DNA of 64,000 nt from Andalucia godoyi (GCA_009859145.1 VRVR01000027.1:1-64000), one strand, 5' to 3'; shown: positions 51,101 to 60,431, counted from the first letter of the stretch. Notes: a model not told the origin generated them from the letters alone. Numbers and translations are program-made.

Positions 51101-52044
51101 GCGTCAATAATTACAATTGGGATGCGAAACTGGGAAATGAGATTGCCAAACTCGGCTGCACAAACATCATGGATTTCATCGTCGCTGTGGTCGCCGCCGC
51201 TGCTGTCTTCTTTCGACTGCTCGAAACAAAGAACAGATCGTCTGGTTGCGTCGGTGTCTCCACAAACCCTACTGAAACCATCAAAATGAAGAACATGAAA
51301 ACGAGCTCCTGGTTCCCCGAGAGCCCTTTTCAACGCACCCAACGTCCCAGGGCAGATGATTTGCACTTTCCACGGAATCTGTGAATACTGACGCGATAGC
51401 GACACCAACTGAAGCGCATATCGCCGAACGTTCTCACTTGATGCACTGGAATTTGGACGAGGACATATGATGGCAATGCGAAGTTCTGCATCAGCTGCCA
51501 CAGGAAGGAGACGAGCCGAACCAGCATTGTTCGGTACATTCAGTGGAATTTCTCGAACCAGCGGAATGGCCAGTGCAATGGGATCTGGATGATTCGGTTG
51601 CATCAGGGTCTCCCAGTGTAGATCTTGGAACTGCTGCCCGCCAATAATCTTAATCAAACTATCCGAATTATCTTTCAACTCTGCAAATATCTTCGAGAAT
51701 GGTTCGTTTTTGAGCGGCTCGAGTTGTTCAAAAAGACACCTTCCATACCTCTCGATCACCCGAAGGGCAGAAATTTCCATGGACATTCGAAGTGGCATGT
51801 CTGGATAGTCCTCCAAGTACGCTCGAATGGTTTCCTCGTTCCACTCGTCACTCGTCACATCACTCGAATTCACAGCACGGTGAAAAGGATCCCACATTAG
51901 AAATGGACCCCACATTTGAAATGAAGGCTGGTCAACATCGCACGCAGAGCACCAACTTATTCGGACCGTGAAAGTAGGCTTGCCAGTTGCGGAATCAGCA
52001 CCAATAGACCCACATTCGATGCGGAACTCGTTTGACGCAGACAT
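48160..52044 (-). CDS. CHAT-like / NB-ARC (STAND) / TPR protein
   Basis: A 1,294-residue protein (ATG 52044, 7 nt after an acceptor-like AATTTCAG). After a 200-residue N-terminal part comes a CHAT (caspase HetF-associated with TPRs) fold, about 200-390: strand LRIAIICPRP, FHVLHFDGFS with the catalytic-type His, then IPIVIIDASNSKAMA where CHAT proteases normally have their Cys (here Asp-Ala-Ser). Next is a STAND NTPase: Walker A IHGSVGIGKTALLKYL near 465, Walker B KVLILDHFE and sensor VTVLIGSR. The C-terminal half is helical with TPR-like repeats (EEGRLEDAKLKLKEIE, LANLSKLEGQ, AHAALGIRYANADEW). The protein closes with a hydrophobic stretch (FHLICACLLTNVVLFLLVL) that could be a tail anchor. An NLR-like receptor with a probably inactive CHAT domain. 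Confidence 0.75.
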   Translation of the reverse strand: MSASNEFRIECGSIGADSATGKPTFTVRISWCSACDVDQPSFQMWGPFLMWDPFHRAVNSSDVTSDEWNEETIRAYLEDYPDMPLRMSMEISALRVIERYGRCLFEQLEPLKNEPFSKIFAELKDNSDSLIKIIGGQQFQDLHWETLMQPNHPDPIALAIPLVREIPLNVPNNAGSARLLPVAADAELRIAIICPRPNSSASSENVRRYALQLVSLSRQYSQIPWKVQIICPGTLGALKRALGEPGARFHVLHFDGFSRVCGDTDATRRSVLCFEQSKEDSSGGDHSDDEIHDVCAAEFGNLISQFRIPIVIIDASNSKAMAAHLIANNASFVVGFSHSVLEDSSREFMLAFYEHLFRHPCNPGYAAMLARKSLRACDTKVANHENSIGLQDWFLPVVFVNSSKAFQSTSSNDTVQVDGNLQNPLDVGECSEHLSLVGRLPEFTEIDEQMLKCPQEGRNIFVIHGSVGIGKTALLKYLTWWWKSTEPSSAFYEIDFRTGIVRAAKIKKWLASDARRKVLILDHFEVVLNADGVGRCCLTAQDVKDFRELLTDLNSSAFSQADQCVTVLIGSRLHGASQEDMLWRVAPGGNALNLCHFDLNSSKELFLQQLDTTSGRGSWVRDPFLPRLIQALRGCPLSIKVAAAYWQLNKTESPETVLQHVRYGTLLKKMANTPLEDMVGRLREPYDQLDVVCQQFLRVLVPFYGLIVDPKDFLKKLSKANGQYGSYLEKCDEMLAQLQRRSLIRKGYSLNVMGYVFVEGSDRNDFDVWNIQPVTSCFLAAQVPDHDSTDRILEAFREHYAEISTKYWSLLQSQDTNKKNLGSRMIQSDLENLWKVLELHVTRLKGGFLSTFQCLLWYYDSRNEQTVSTELVMLVMQLFNSESGPLSHEVLPEVLCCYERQMCALIGVDRQEFEKYYESVQALVKERGAGIDALGVGELMHPFRLLKIENLRVFRDFKEVSLFEVEVVSIIGGKEGENPSKPRTLIAYLLTLVDAFLEEGRLEDAKLKLKEIEILQENNLQKDEERIFAVEVLCRKAQCAKLEGDSSSAADSFEQAIEKMKLFDCSDLSNVLLEYAAFLLLQNKYEEAEEALINSLNHAVKCNNIIGQYLSLANLSKLEGQRQNADGSRASLHAKKAVDYAQQALEMAENSDSPRFLGRAHAALGIRYANADEWPRSLICYQHACAIATNMDDKTLHSFIADLACLLAGPNSKDTCQRSLISDPDLLNQGLHSAERTQNDKAVRTLLQCRAAKELTAEQDRTYPHPSRFVWLSPFHLICACLLTNVVLFLLVLH

Positions 52045-52448
52045 GGGTTCACTGAAATTCGTACGGAACTGTTTGCAAAATGTTAGGGTAATTGGCGATC
52101 TCGTGTTCTGATTTGCAAGGGGTATTTTTCGTGCTGCAAATCAATTATGGAAAAGAAGTCCTCGGGTGATTGACTTGTTCCGCAACCGAAGGTTTGAGCT
52201 CCTCCGCTATGAGTCAGAGTGTTACAAGCACAAAAAAAATCCGTTTTGGAAATTCGCTGCTTTGTGACAGCTGATGGCGTCAGGCATTGACATGGCTGTT
52301 ACACATCATGGCAAGCGCATGACCACAAAAAGTGTGCGGGCAAAAGCTGCCGATGGGGTTCGATGAAGCACTCAAGAGTCAAGACAGTCCAACGGTTGTC
52401 CCCTCCAATATTTCCACAGGGTCTTTTAGAGAACATATTATCCCAGGC
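52045..52448. promoter_or_regulatory. Divergent promoter region
   Basis: 404 bp between the CHAT-STAND start (minus) and the type I membrane protein start (plus). An acceptor-like CCCAG lies 2 nt before the plus-strand ATG. Confidence 0.4.
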
Positions 52449-54080
52449 ATGAAGCGCCCTTTCGCGACTTTGACGTTGCTAGTACTCGCAGTTATTCTGA
52501 TCGAATATGCTTGTTCCGCTGAAAATGGATGTCCGTCGATCGAAGATCTATTGGACCAAGACAAGGTAGAGTTCCAATTCATCTCTGCAAACGAGATTGC
52601 TGTTTCCCTCGAGGAAGAAGATTACGACACTGTGTCTCCCAAGGTTTCCACTGGCGTTTCTCTGATTCCAGGCTTTGAAAACTATTATCTTGGAAACAGT
52701 CGTGTAAATATTAATGGAGTCGCAATGGCCGCAGTTTCCGGTGTTTCCATTAACGCAATACCTGCTCATGCGCGATTCCAAGCAACCTCTACCGCAACCA
52801 GAAGTTACAAGAGACTACCCCCCAGACCTACCTCGATGGGACTCTTGCATGCAGATTGGAATCGCAGCAGCTCCGGAATACGATCCACGGCGAACAAGTT
52901 TCGATTCCAATCTGCGGGCCTTCAGACCTTTTTTGATTCCATGTTGCCACTGATGCGTGCCCATGTTCGGTCCGTTCACCGCCAAATCATCGACCAAGTG
53001 ATCCCTTCGATTGCCGCCTACGCTCCTTCGGAATCGTTTCCGCACGTCACCTTTTCCTCCACCGCAAATTCGGTTTCGGGAGTTCTCAATCTCACACTGG
53101 ATGTGGACACAGATCAATTCACGGTTCCCGAGGCTCCGCGTCAACACTTTTCATCCTACTCAGTGCACTTGGGCCTCCTTTCTGTCATCGAGTACCGTGC
53201 ATCGGATTGCAGCGGTTTCAACAAGACCTTCTCTCCGGATTCGTGCAGTGGGTTTCAAAAGTACGACGTGGCGTATGCGGATTGGAGTCCATTTGCACCG
53301 CACTCGGTTCCGTCGCAATATGGCTTCATTCCGTACGTCTCCACCATTGACATTCCTTCCAAGGGCACCCTGTCGGTGACGTACATCTCATCCCCCGTGA
53401 AGGCACAGTTTCAAAACATCACCTTGGAAGATGACACTGTGTACCTTTTCGTCAATATTACGTCGTGGACCTATTCGTCTGGGAACGAATTGCTTGCATT
53501 CGAAATGGTGATGGTTGGAGAATTTGTGAGTGGCTCTGCGATCGTCAATCAGACACAACTCACCTCGATCTATAACTCAACTGGATCCACACGACCGGCT
53601 GCCAAAGAGTTTTTCCACTTTGATAATGTCATCTCTTCGAGTCAGGGCACCGCGTCCTTTCTGCTTCAACCTCGACCACCTTCGACGAACTTTTCGCTTT
53701 TCACATTGCCAACCTGCGCGGTACCCGAGTGTTCGCTTTGGGACGCCAATGCAACCAAGAGTCTTGTGTACTACTCCATGGTATCTCCAGACCAGTCGGA
53801 TTTCACGTGGGTGGTCACTCTGGACAGTGCAACGCCAGTTGCGGACGCCATTCCCCCTCCTTCCGTTCCACCGCCCCGCTCGCCTGCAAGTTCCGACGAG
53901 AACACCTTGGTTTTCGAGATTCTCTTTGCGCTCGTTGCGTTTGCGTTCATTGCACTGTTGTGGTACTGCTGGGTACTGCGTCGTCGACTGGCTGCGGCGA
54001 TGAAGAATGCAACATCGACGGTTACTGTTCCTCTGGAGTTGCAGAGCTCCTCGGAATACCGGAGGTTTCAAGAAGGATGA
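52449..54080 (+). CDS. Type I single-pass membrane protein
   Basis: A 543-residue protein. The ATG at 52449 is chosen because it begins a signal peptide (TLTLLVLAVILIEYACS); the frame extends upstream to other possible starts at 52353 and before. The ectodomain of about 440 residues has many N-glycosylation sites (LNLTLD, FNKTFS, QNITLE, VNITSW) and few cysteines. A proline-rich stem (PPPSVPPPRSP) leads to one transmembrane helix (ILFALVAFAFIALLWYCWVL) and a short basic cytosolic tail (RRRLAAAMK). No domain recognised; cell-surface protein. Confidence 0.65.
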   Translation: MKRPFATLTLLVLAVILIEYACSAENGCPSIEDLLDQDKVEFQFISANEIAVSLEEEDYDTVSPKVSTGVSLIPGFENYYLGNSRVNINGVAMAAVSGVSINAIPAHARFQATSTATRSYKRLPPRPTSMGLLHADWNRSSSGIRSTANKFRFQSAGLQTFFDSMLPLMRAHVRSVHRQIIDQVIPSIAAYAPSESFPHVTFSSTANSVSGVLNLTLDVDTDQFTVPEAPRQHFSSYSVHLGLLSVIEYRASDCSGFNKTFSPDSCSGFQKYDVAYADWSPFAPHSVPSQYGFIPYVSTIDIPSKGTLSVTYISSPVKAQFQNITLEDDTVYLFVNITSWTYSSGNELLAFEMVMVGEFVSGSAIVNQTQLTSIYNSTGSTRPAAKEFFHFDNVISSSQGTASFLLQPRPPSTNFSLFTLPTCAVPECSLWDANATKSLVYYSMVSPDQSDFTWVVTLDSATPVADAIPPPSVPPPRSPASSDENTLVFEILFALVAFAFIALLWYCWVLRRRLAAAMKNATSTVTVPLELQSSSEYRRFQEG

Positions 54081-54650
54081 GCGGACGCCTGCGCGTTTTC
54101 CAGACGTGCTCTGTGACGACGTGCGAAGCTCGTTGCAATAGTCTTTTTCGTGTAAAGTCACTTTTTCGTCGTATCTTTTTGTAATTCTTCCAACCGAAGA
54201 ATGTATGATCGAGAGTGAACTTATGCACTCACCTTGTGCGACCGATCGGTATCTTTATGGCAGCCGTAGAATCTCCTCTCCCCTGTCCCTCAACGCACAA
54301 TGATGCACCATCCACATTCCACTGTGCATGATGCATCGATCAGAAATGGAAAATCCACCGTAGCCTGAGCCCAGACCGCGCCCCAGCCGACGTGTGCTCG
54401 TATGCCGACCTCGGTTGTGCTGCTTACACAGCTCTGCTCGTGCATCCAACCCGTGCAACGCACTCCGAGATCCGAGTTCAAGTCCCTCAGCAGCTTGTCC
54501 ATCATCCCATTCACGGTGAACCCCATCCGCCCGCTGGGGCACCAACGCACGAACCCGGTGGCTCTGTTCTTTCCAATCCCCCCATCTTTCATCCTTGTCG
54601 TCCTATCTTCGCCTGTTGGTCTCTTCGACCATACAGCAATTGACCAAGAA
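54081..54650. other. Intergenic region
   Basis: 570 bp; no gene supported. Pyrimidine-rich sequence (CCCATCTTTCATCCTTGTCG) precedes the next possible start. Confidence 0.35.
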
Positions 54651-55308
54651 TGAAGATGCTCCGAGCATCCAGCGCGATTCTTCTCACGTATGTCTTGCAC
54701 CTTTCTTTGCGAATGTTCAAGACAACTCGGACATTCGCTTGGATCACGACAAGTATTCGCTGTACGACGCACTGAACTGCTCCGACACGCGAACATTCCA
54801 GCGTGCAGTCGCAAAGTGTGCAATGGAAACGGCGTGTTCCAGGTGATCGGCGCTCTCCTGAACATGTCCTGCGTATGCTATGCTTCCGATGCCCCGCGGA
54901 TACTGGGCAGGAGAGTAGTGCGAGAAGTGCGAGAAGTGCCTTCCGGGCTGCGACCCCGCGTCCAACTGCACACAGTGTGCCCGGTATGATGACTGGGTGA
55001 GCATCAAGGCCGTGGTCCAGCAGCTGATTGACGCTGTGCAGATGCTGTCGTCGAATGTTTCCTCGCTTCAGAGTGCAATCGCGGGCAATGCGCACGACAT
55101 TGCTTCTTTGCTGGCCAACGACGGCGTCCTTACAAGGTGGTTCTCCACCGTACTTGGCGCGCCTGCCGAGATTTGGCAAGCGGCAACCACCGGAGAATCA
55201 CTGCAACTCGGCGCCGTCTGCTCCAAGTTTTGCGTCTTGTCGGCATCCCGCACGGCAGCGTATCAAAGCTTCAGGATTCGATTTCACCTGCCGACTGACC
55301 ATAGTTGA
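54651..55308 (+). pseudogene. Broken Cys-rich (EGF-like) secreted protein
   Basis: The ATG at 54651 opens a signal-like peptide (SSAILLTYVLHLSLRMF), but the sensible reading then moves through all three frames. These are NVQDNSDIRLDHDKYSLYD, then CSRKVCNGNGVFQ...SCVCYA (EGF-like), then CEKCEKCLPGCDPASNCTQC followed by a helical coil (VVQQLIDAVQMLSSNVSSL) to a stop at 55306-55308. The Cys pattern shows one secreted protein broken by at least two indels, plus a TAG just before CEKCEKC. A GTATGT...CAAG segment (about 34 nt) after the signal peptide might instead be a tiny intron. Confidence 0.45.
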
Positions 55309-55983
55309 CGACCAGTGGACTTTGCAATCCTCGAGCAGCGGCCCCAATCTGACGATTGTCTGCGAGTCTCTCTGCTGGACCCTGCCGCAGTTCTAGCACA
55401 TTTTGTCCGAATGCTTTTGGGATCTGTTCGCCTTTGTTGACTTCAAGACATTGAACTAGTTGAAGGGAACTCTCGTTTTTTCTTGTCATGCACTTCAGCG
55501 AAATCACATGTGCTCAGAGTCTTGCATCTCATGTTCACCATTTCCTTTCTATTGTGATGATTAGATGGTAGCGAGTAATCGTCTCGATGCAGTGGTCTCA
55601 TTGTAAAATCCATTCTTCAATGGAGATCCGTCCGCAAGAGCCTCTGTATTCTGTCATCTTGTTTTCCATGATGCAATGAATGCAATAGACGCCCCTTGTT
55701 GCGTTCTAATGTCTGACGACCATGCGTCCATATTGAGAAATTCACTGGTGCAAGTTTGTTCTTGGGTTTGTCACTGTAAACATCACCCTAAACAAGAAGC
55801 TAGCGACCCGATTGTTAGTGCGAAGTCACAGTCAAGCAGATGCCTAGAAGGCCGTGAACATGGATGAGACGGGGTCCAGGGAGACCAGGAATCGAAAATC
55901 CGCCTTCTGAGACACCTCGCGGGACCAGGAGGGTCCAACGAAAGGTCAATCCTGAACGCAACCGCGTCATTATGATCATCTTC
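55309..55983. other. Intergenic region
   Basis: No gene supported. Confidence 0.4.
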
Positions 55984-56310
55984 ATGTCAGCAGATAGCAG
56001 CGCATCCACGTCGATGTTTGCGTCTGATGGAACATAGGCCCCTTCAGCAACATTTGCTCCATCAGAACGTGTGCCACAGCATGAATCACGAGGAGCGCTT
56101 TCGAAGAAGAAGAGGAGTGAAGCCAAGAAGCCGAATTCCAAGGGATGCGCACAAGCCCCATGTGTCGATGTCACATTGCAGTCGCTAGATCGGCAGAGAG
56201 AGGAGAAACGCCAACAGGAAAATGTGAAAAACGAGAAGGCAGCAAAGCGAACGAAGACTAGCGTTGCGACTCATGTCCAAAGCTCCATTCCTGACATCCA
56301 GCAAAGTTAA
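55984..56310 (+). pseudogene. Small basic protein with in-frame TAG
   Basis: The ATG at 55984 starts a Ser-rich peptide (SADSSASTSMFASDG). The frame meets TAG at 56035-56037, then stays open for 90 codons into a Lys/Arg/Glu-rich helix (SKKKRSEAKKPNSKG, DRQREEKRQQENVKNEKAAKRTK). It looks like a nuclear, charged protein, but is short enough to be chance. Confidence 0.25.
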
Positions 56311-56446
56311 GAATGATTAGCAAAGCCAAGAATGGTTACAATAAGCGATTTGCAAACAAAATGGGCTCTTTAATCATAATTGAGCAAAACGTGTTCAGAC
56401 CTGGAGAACACACGTTCGTGGAATATTTGCGAGATTTCCAGAATGC

Positions 56447-58534
56447 TCAAACTGGATTATTTTGATCGCCAGCAGTTTCAAAGAACTCTTGCACTCGCTG
56501 AACCAGCCGTTCACTCGCGCTGCTCCGTTTCTTCAATTCAAACAAACTGGGAAACTCTTGATGCAGTCGTCGCAAAAAGGAACGCAACGGGCGCCGCTCC
56601 TGCGTGTCAAGCGCCGGGATCGGAACAGACGGGTCCAGCACATCGTTCAAAATGCCTGATCGAATTTGAAACAAGACGGATTTGTTGGCCACCCGGCTAT
56701 GCGATTCTACACGAGTTGATTCGTTCAAATAAATGGCCACCGGCGGCAGCCACGAGAGGACGTCACCAATCGCAAGATAAAACACTGTGAGCACAGCCTG
56801 CTGCAGACACACATGCAACCGCTGTCCGTCCGTGAGAGCGGTCAGAGAGCGCACAGAGTTCAGCCAATCCGGCGAGAATGCCGCGTGATAATGAAACTCT
56901 CTTTTGTCGCGCTTCTGGATAAACGATGCACCGCCCCAGTCAATCAAACAAATTGGAAACTGAAAGTCACTTCGAACGTCCTCCAAGAGCACCACATTCT
57001 GCGGGCAAATGTCCATGTGATGCACGTCAATCTGGCTGCAAAGCAGGATGATGTTGGTCAATTGTTGCAAGAGCTCTATGCAAAAAGCGAGAGGGCGGTC
57101 CGGGTAACACGATGCAAGTGGCAACGGCACTCCTACAGGAGTTGTGCACAGAATCGCTCCATGATCGGACTGCTCGGAATGCAAGAGAGTAGGCACCCAG
57201 AAATGATGGTGGCCGCAGACGATTTTGGAAAGTGCCTGCAGTGCACCAAGTTCGGTGGTCCATTCCGCTTGCTTCGATACCGGAAAGCACTTGACAACGA
57301 CAGAGGTCGTCGCATCAAGAGTCCCGGTTGCTAGTTCCACTGCATCCATTTTCCCGATTCCATGGACCGGTGCACGCTGCAGCATTCCAGTCAGCTCCAG
57401 TCTCGGTGAAATAGACAGTGAGCTCACGATTTCAGTGGACATTGTAGACACAACTGGTGGCGGCGCACCATCCCACCCACACAGTGCATGTGGATTACTG
57501 GACAGCAGGAAGCAAAGGCCTTTCATACCGTCCTCTTGAAGCGCAATTGGATCTGTTTCCAGCAGCTCGTAGTCCCATCCGGACTCGGAATCGAAAATGC
57601 GCAAGCACAGGAAAACAATGTAATTCCGATTGCACGCAAACCCCCAACACACACGTCGAGAAATACCTGACTCCTGAACAATGTGCGCAAATCGCTGGTA
57701 CACTTGCTGGGTAGCCTCGGAGAGCTTTGTCTTTTTAGTGCCGTCGAGTCGATCGAGTCCCTTGAGTTCTCCAGCAATGCTTGCTCCCGAGTACATGGGC
57801 CGTCGCAGAGCTTGACGGCCGATGCAGAACAGCAAATCGACCCTTTGGTTCTGTCCGTAGAGGCCACTCCGCGAAAAATCCACCAGATGCATGTCGCCGT
57901 GCTTGGAGAGGAATCGAGTGATGAACAGCCGGAACTGCACTTGCAGAAGCGGCTCAGGACAAGAGTCCAAAGGAAGCGTTCCAACCGTCTCGTTCCACAT
58001 TGCTTGGAAATCCTCCCAGAACGGGAGATTGGATGCAATGGAGGGGAAAAGATCGTCAAACGAAGACCTCGTGGCATACAGATTGGTGGTACCGCTGCGA
58101 GACGACGACCCCAAAGCCAGCAAATCCTGCGACAACTTGGAGAGGAAATACTTGATATCGGATACCTTCGCCACCTCTTCGGCAGCAAGTCTTCCTTGAT
58201 GCTCCGCCTCTTTCTCTTGTCTCTCACGATCAAGGGCTATTTGTGTCGACTCTTTCTCCTGTCTTTCTCTCTCTTTCTCAAGACGTTCATGTTCAGCGGC
58301 TGCTTCAGCAATCTCCTTCTCTTGTCTTTCTCTCTCTTTCTCAAGACGTTCATGTTCAGCGGCTGCTTCAGCAATTTTCTTCGCCTTCCTTTCATGTTCA
58401 GCGACTGCTTCAGCAATTTCCTTCGCCTTCAAAGCGTGTTCAGCGACTGCTTCAGCAGCCTCCTTTGCCTGCTTCAACTGCTCGAATTGCTTCAGCAGCT
58501 CCTGAATCTTGTCATTTGGATCGGACGAACTCAT
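56447..58534 (-). CDS. Coiled-coil / PD-(D/E)XK nuclease-like / protein-kinase-like protein
   Basis: A 695-residue protein (ATG 58534). Residues 1-125 are a charged coiled coil made of AEHERLEKERERQEKE-type repeats. A nuclease-like domain follows: VDLLFCIG and IAGELKGLDRL at about 234-265 give the D and ExK of a PD-(D/E)XK fold. A kinase-like domain (about 400-640) has VVVKCF (ATP-binding Lys), HHMDICPQNVVLL (HMD in place of HRD, with catalytic Asp and Asn kept) and LIDWGGA (DWG in place of DFG, Asp kept). Restriction-fold plus kinase pairs are known in Crinkler/RHS-type effectors and in some transposon-linked genes. Kinase activity is plausible. Its target is unknown. Confidence 0.65.
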   Translation of the reverse strand: MSSSDPNDKIQELLKQFEQLKQAKEAAEAVAEHALKAKEIAEAVAEHERKAKKIAEAAAEHERLEKERERQEKEIAEAAAEHERLEKERERQEKESTQIALDRERQEKEAEHQGRLAAEEVAKVSDIKYFLSKLSQDLLALGSSSRSGTTNLYATRSSFDDLFPSIASNLPFWEDFQAMWNETVGTLPLDSCPEPLLQVQFRLFITRFLSKHGDMHLVDFSRSGLYGQNQRVDLLFCIGRQALRRPMYSGASIAGELKGLDRLDGTKKTKLSEATQQVYQRFAHIVQESGISRRVCWGFACNRNYIVFLCLRIFDSESGWDYELLETDPIALQEDGMKGLCFLLSSNPHALCGWDGAPPPVVSTMSTEIVSSLSISPRLELTGMLQRAPVHGIGKMDAVELATGTLDATTSVVVKCFPVSKQAEWTTELGALQALSKIVCGHHHFWVPTLLHSEQSDHGAILCTTPVGVPLPLASCYPDRPLAFCIELLQQLTNIILLCSQIDVHHMDICPQNVVLLEDVRSDFQFPICLIDWGGASFIQKRDKREFHYHAAFSPDWLNSVRSLTALTDGQRLHVCLQQAVLTVFYLAIGDVLSWLPPVAIYLNESTRVESHSRVANKSVLFQIRSGILNDVLDPSVPIPALDTQERRPLRSFLRRLHQEFPSLFELKKRSSASERLVQRVQEFFETAGDQNNPV
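58256..58380 (-). repeat. Tandem 63-bp repeat in coiled coil
   Basis: Two adjacent copies of a 63-bp unit (21 residues, IAEAAAEHERLEKERERQEKE pattern) nearly identical at DNA level. Shorter partial units follow toward the N terminus. Indicates slippage-type expansion of the coiled coil. Confidence 0.7.
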
Positions 58535-59603
58535 GGGTCAATACAGAAGTGAAATGAAATGAAAATAAAGAATGTGAATACACACAAGAAGAAAGGAAGA
58601 AAGAGAGAAAGAAAAGAGAAGAAATGCAAACGGGAAAAAACAGCATAAATGCGGGGTTTTCCCGGCTGCCCCGATGGTATGAGTACAGACATTCCTAGAC
58701 TCGTATCAGTGAATAGCTATTCACTGATATGAGTCTGTACATTTCCCGACTCATATCATTCAAGGGTTCGGAGATTTTCCAGACTTGTTCCCGGTCCCCT
58801 TTCTTTTTGAGGTTGCTCGGTTGTCCTGTGTTTTTCTTTTCGTTCCGTTTGTTTCTTTCAGAATCGTTTCCGTCCCCAAACTATGGGTAGCCCGGATCAG
58901 CTCCGAGGGAATACAGACATTGCTGGCAGAACATTGTCCAGGAGTCTTACTGCGGTCAAACAGGATCGTCGCATCACTTCCTTGTGAAACCTCGGCGAGG
59001 GATGTCTGTGCATGTTCCAACTGGCCGCATAGTGCACTTCGGCTTCTGGATGTAGACGATAGCACCGACTGCAGGCGTGTTTGATGTCTCTGTTATATGT
59101 ATTTTCTTGTCTTTACTGAAGTTATTCCCCTTATTATCCTCGTCTCAAAGTCGAGATACTGCTGTGCACAATCAACTCGCTTGTCTGGCTATTTCTGTGC
59201 GATCCTGCCGAGGATCGCCCTTCCTTCTATCGACCTCTTTATTTCAAGGCCTGCACTGTTGTTGATACGAAGTCATTTTGAAGATTAGACTGGCTGTCGT
59301 CGAAAACGCTTTAACAATGGGACTGAGGAAACAGCGGAGCACCTGGACTTTGATCTGCAACAGCAAGTTGTCTTCAGCAAGAACTTGGGGTTGTGGTCGC
59401 ATTGCCTTTCGGTATTCTCTTTAATGGTGAAGATCCGTGAGGAGTGGAAAGCGTATGCGCTGTACGTTGTATGGAGCTCTCCAGTGTCCGTCAAGCGATT
59501 CTGAGTCACTGTGTTGCAGCTCAATTCCATGACTTCTTCTTAGAAATCTGGACATCCATAAAGACTTGGCACACGACATGTTTCAAATCAATGGAGAAAA
59601 AGG
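58535..59603. other. Intergenic region with palindrome
   Basis: No gene supported. It contains GA-rich sequence just upstream of the kinase start, the palindrome at 58698-58735, and an unsupported 99-codon plus-strand frame at 58785-59084. Confidence 0.4.
58698..58735. repeat. 38-bp near-perfect palindrome
   Basis: GACTCGTATCAGTGAATAG is followed directly by its reverse complement with a single mismatch. The flanks add a second short inverted pair (GTACAGAC / GTCTGTAC). A related half-site GACTCATATCA recurs at 58,748. Confidence 0.75.
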
Positions 59604-60431
59604 TCACCGGCGGAATCTGGAGGAAAAACATCGAGCTCCATTGCGTCTCATCCCGGACGCACCCCCAGGATTGGGAGATCCACCCGAGTAAGAGGCATGA
59701 CGATGTGGCCTTGCGACAGTCTGTTGCGAAGGTCGTGTTCCGTACGTCATCCTGCTATCTCCAAGATGCCATCGAAACTCTCTTCCCGCGATTCGCTGAT
59801 CCTGACGTTCCTGGACACGAGCAAAGCAATCGGTTGCAAAATGGCCACTCCGACCACAGCGAAAGCAAACAATTACTTCACGAGGATGATGCACCCTCGC
59901 AAAACACTGGGATGAAACATGACCAGTCCGTCCGCACCGGTCGCACTCCACCACCTCCTCTTCACTCTCACTCTCACAGAGAACGGTTCGCGCGTAGCAT
60001 TCATCTGCGCAATGACCAGTGCGACCACATCGTTGACGAGCACGATGAGATGCAGTGGTTCTGCTGGCAAGACGACAATCGTTCGCGAAATGACCGGATT
60101 CACCACACCGCCAACATCGATCGGTCGCAGTGCACAATTCCCGATTCAGAGTCTCGAGTGTTGACGTCGGTAGAACAAGTTGAGAATACGAACCACTACG
60201 GACATTCTCAACACCGTATTGCTGCATGTATATTTTGACATACTTGTCCTCGTCAAATGCATCAGTTCCGGGAATGACCTCCACAACCTCCAATGGTCGA
60301 TACACAGCAGTCCACGCACTTGCCGACCGATCAACGTGATCTTCTATCCGACAGCTCAAATTCGAGGTTTTGCCAACATAGTACTTGCCATACTCGCATC
60401 GAAGAACATACACTGACATACATATCGACAT
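59604..60431 (-). CDS. GIY-YIG nuclease with CCHC zinc knuckles
   Basis: A 275-residue protein (ATG 60431). Residues 5-95 are a GIY-YIG domain: VYVLRCEYGKYYVGKT holds the YV...YVG core, followed by the expected Arg (SCRIEDH), and FDEDKYVKIYMQQYG and GSYSQLVL as in large-DNA-virus and protist members. Then come zinc knuckles. Three are canonical (CWRCGESGHFANDC, CDRCGRTGHVSSQC, CFRCGRSGHFATDC). One in between (RQRCGRTGHCADEC) has lost its first Cys. The tail is basic and Ser/Gly-rich. The GIY-YIG-plus-knuckle pairing is typical of giant viruses and mobile elements, so a viral or transposon origin is likely. Expected to cut nucleic acid. Confidence 0.8.
   Translation of the reverse strand: MSICMSVYVLRCEYGKYYVGKTSNLSCRIEDHVDRSASAWTAVYRPLEVVEVIPGTDAFDEDKYVKIYMQQYGVENVRSGSYSQLVLPTSTLETLNRELCTATDRCWRCGESGHFANDCRLASRTTASHRARQRCGRTGHCADECYARTVLCESESEEEVVECDRCGRTGHVSSQCFARVHHPREVIVCFRCGRSGHFATDCFARVQERQDQRIAGREFRWHLGDSRMTYGTRPSQQTVARPHRHASYSGGSPNPGGASGMRRNGARCFSSRFRR

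Noticed and set aside
7445-56310. Stop-codon reassignment as explanation for in-frame TGA, TAA and TAG
   Set aside because: All three stops end intact genes here, and genes of over 1,200 codons have none in frame; local nonsense changes or errors fit better.
57683-58552. 289-codon plus-strand frame rich in Leu/Phe/Ser
   Set aside because: Antisense shadow of the kinase gene's coiled-coil repeats.
59444-60238. 264-codon plus-strand frame
   Set aside because: Antisense to the GIY-YIG/zinc-knuckle gene; His/Asp-rich shadow sequence.
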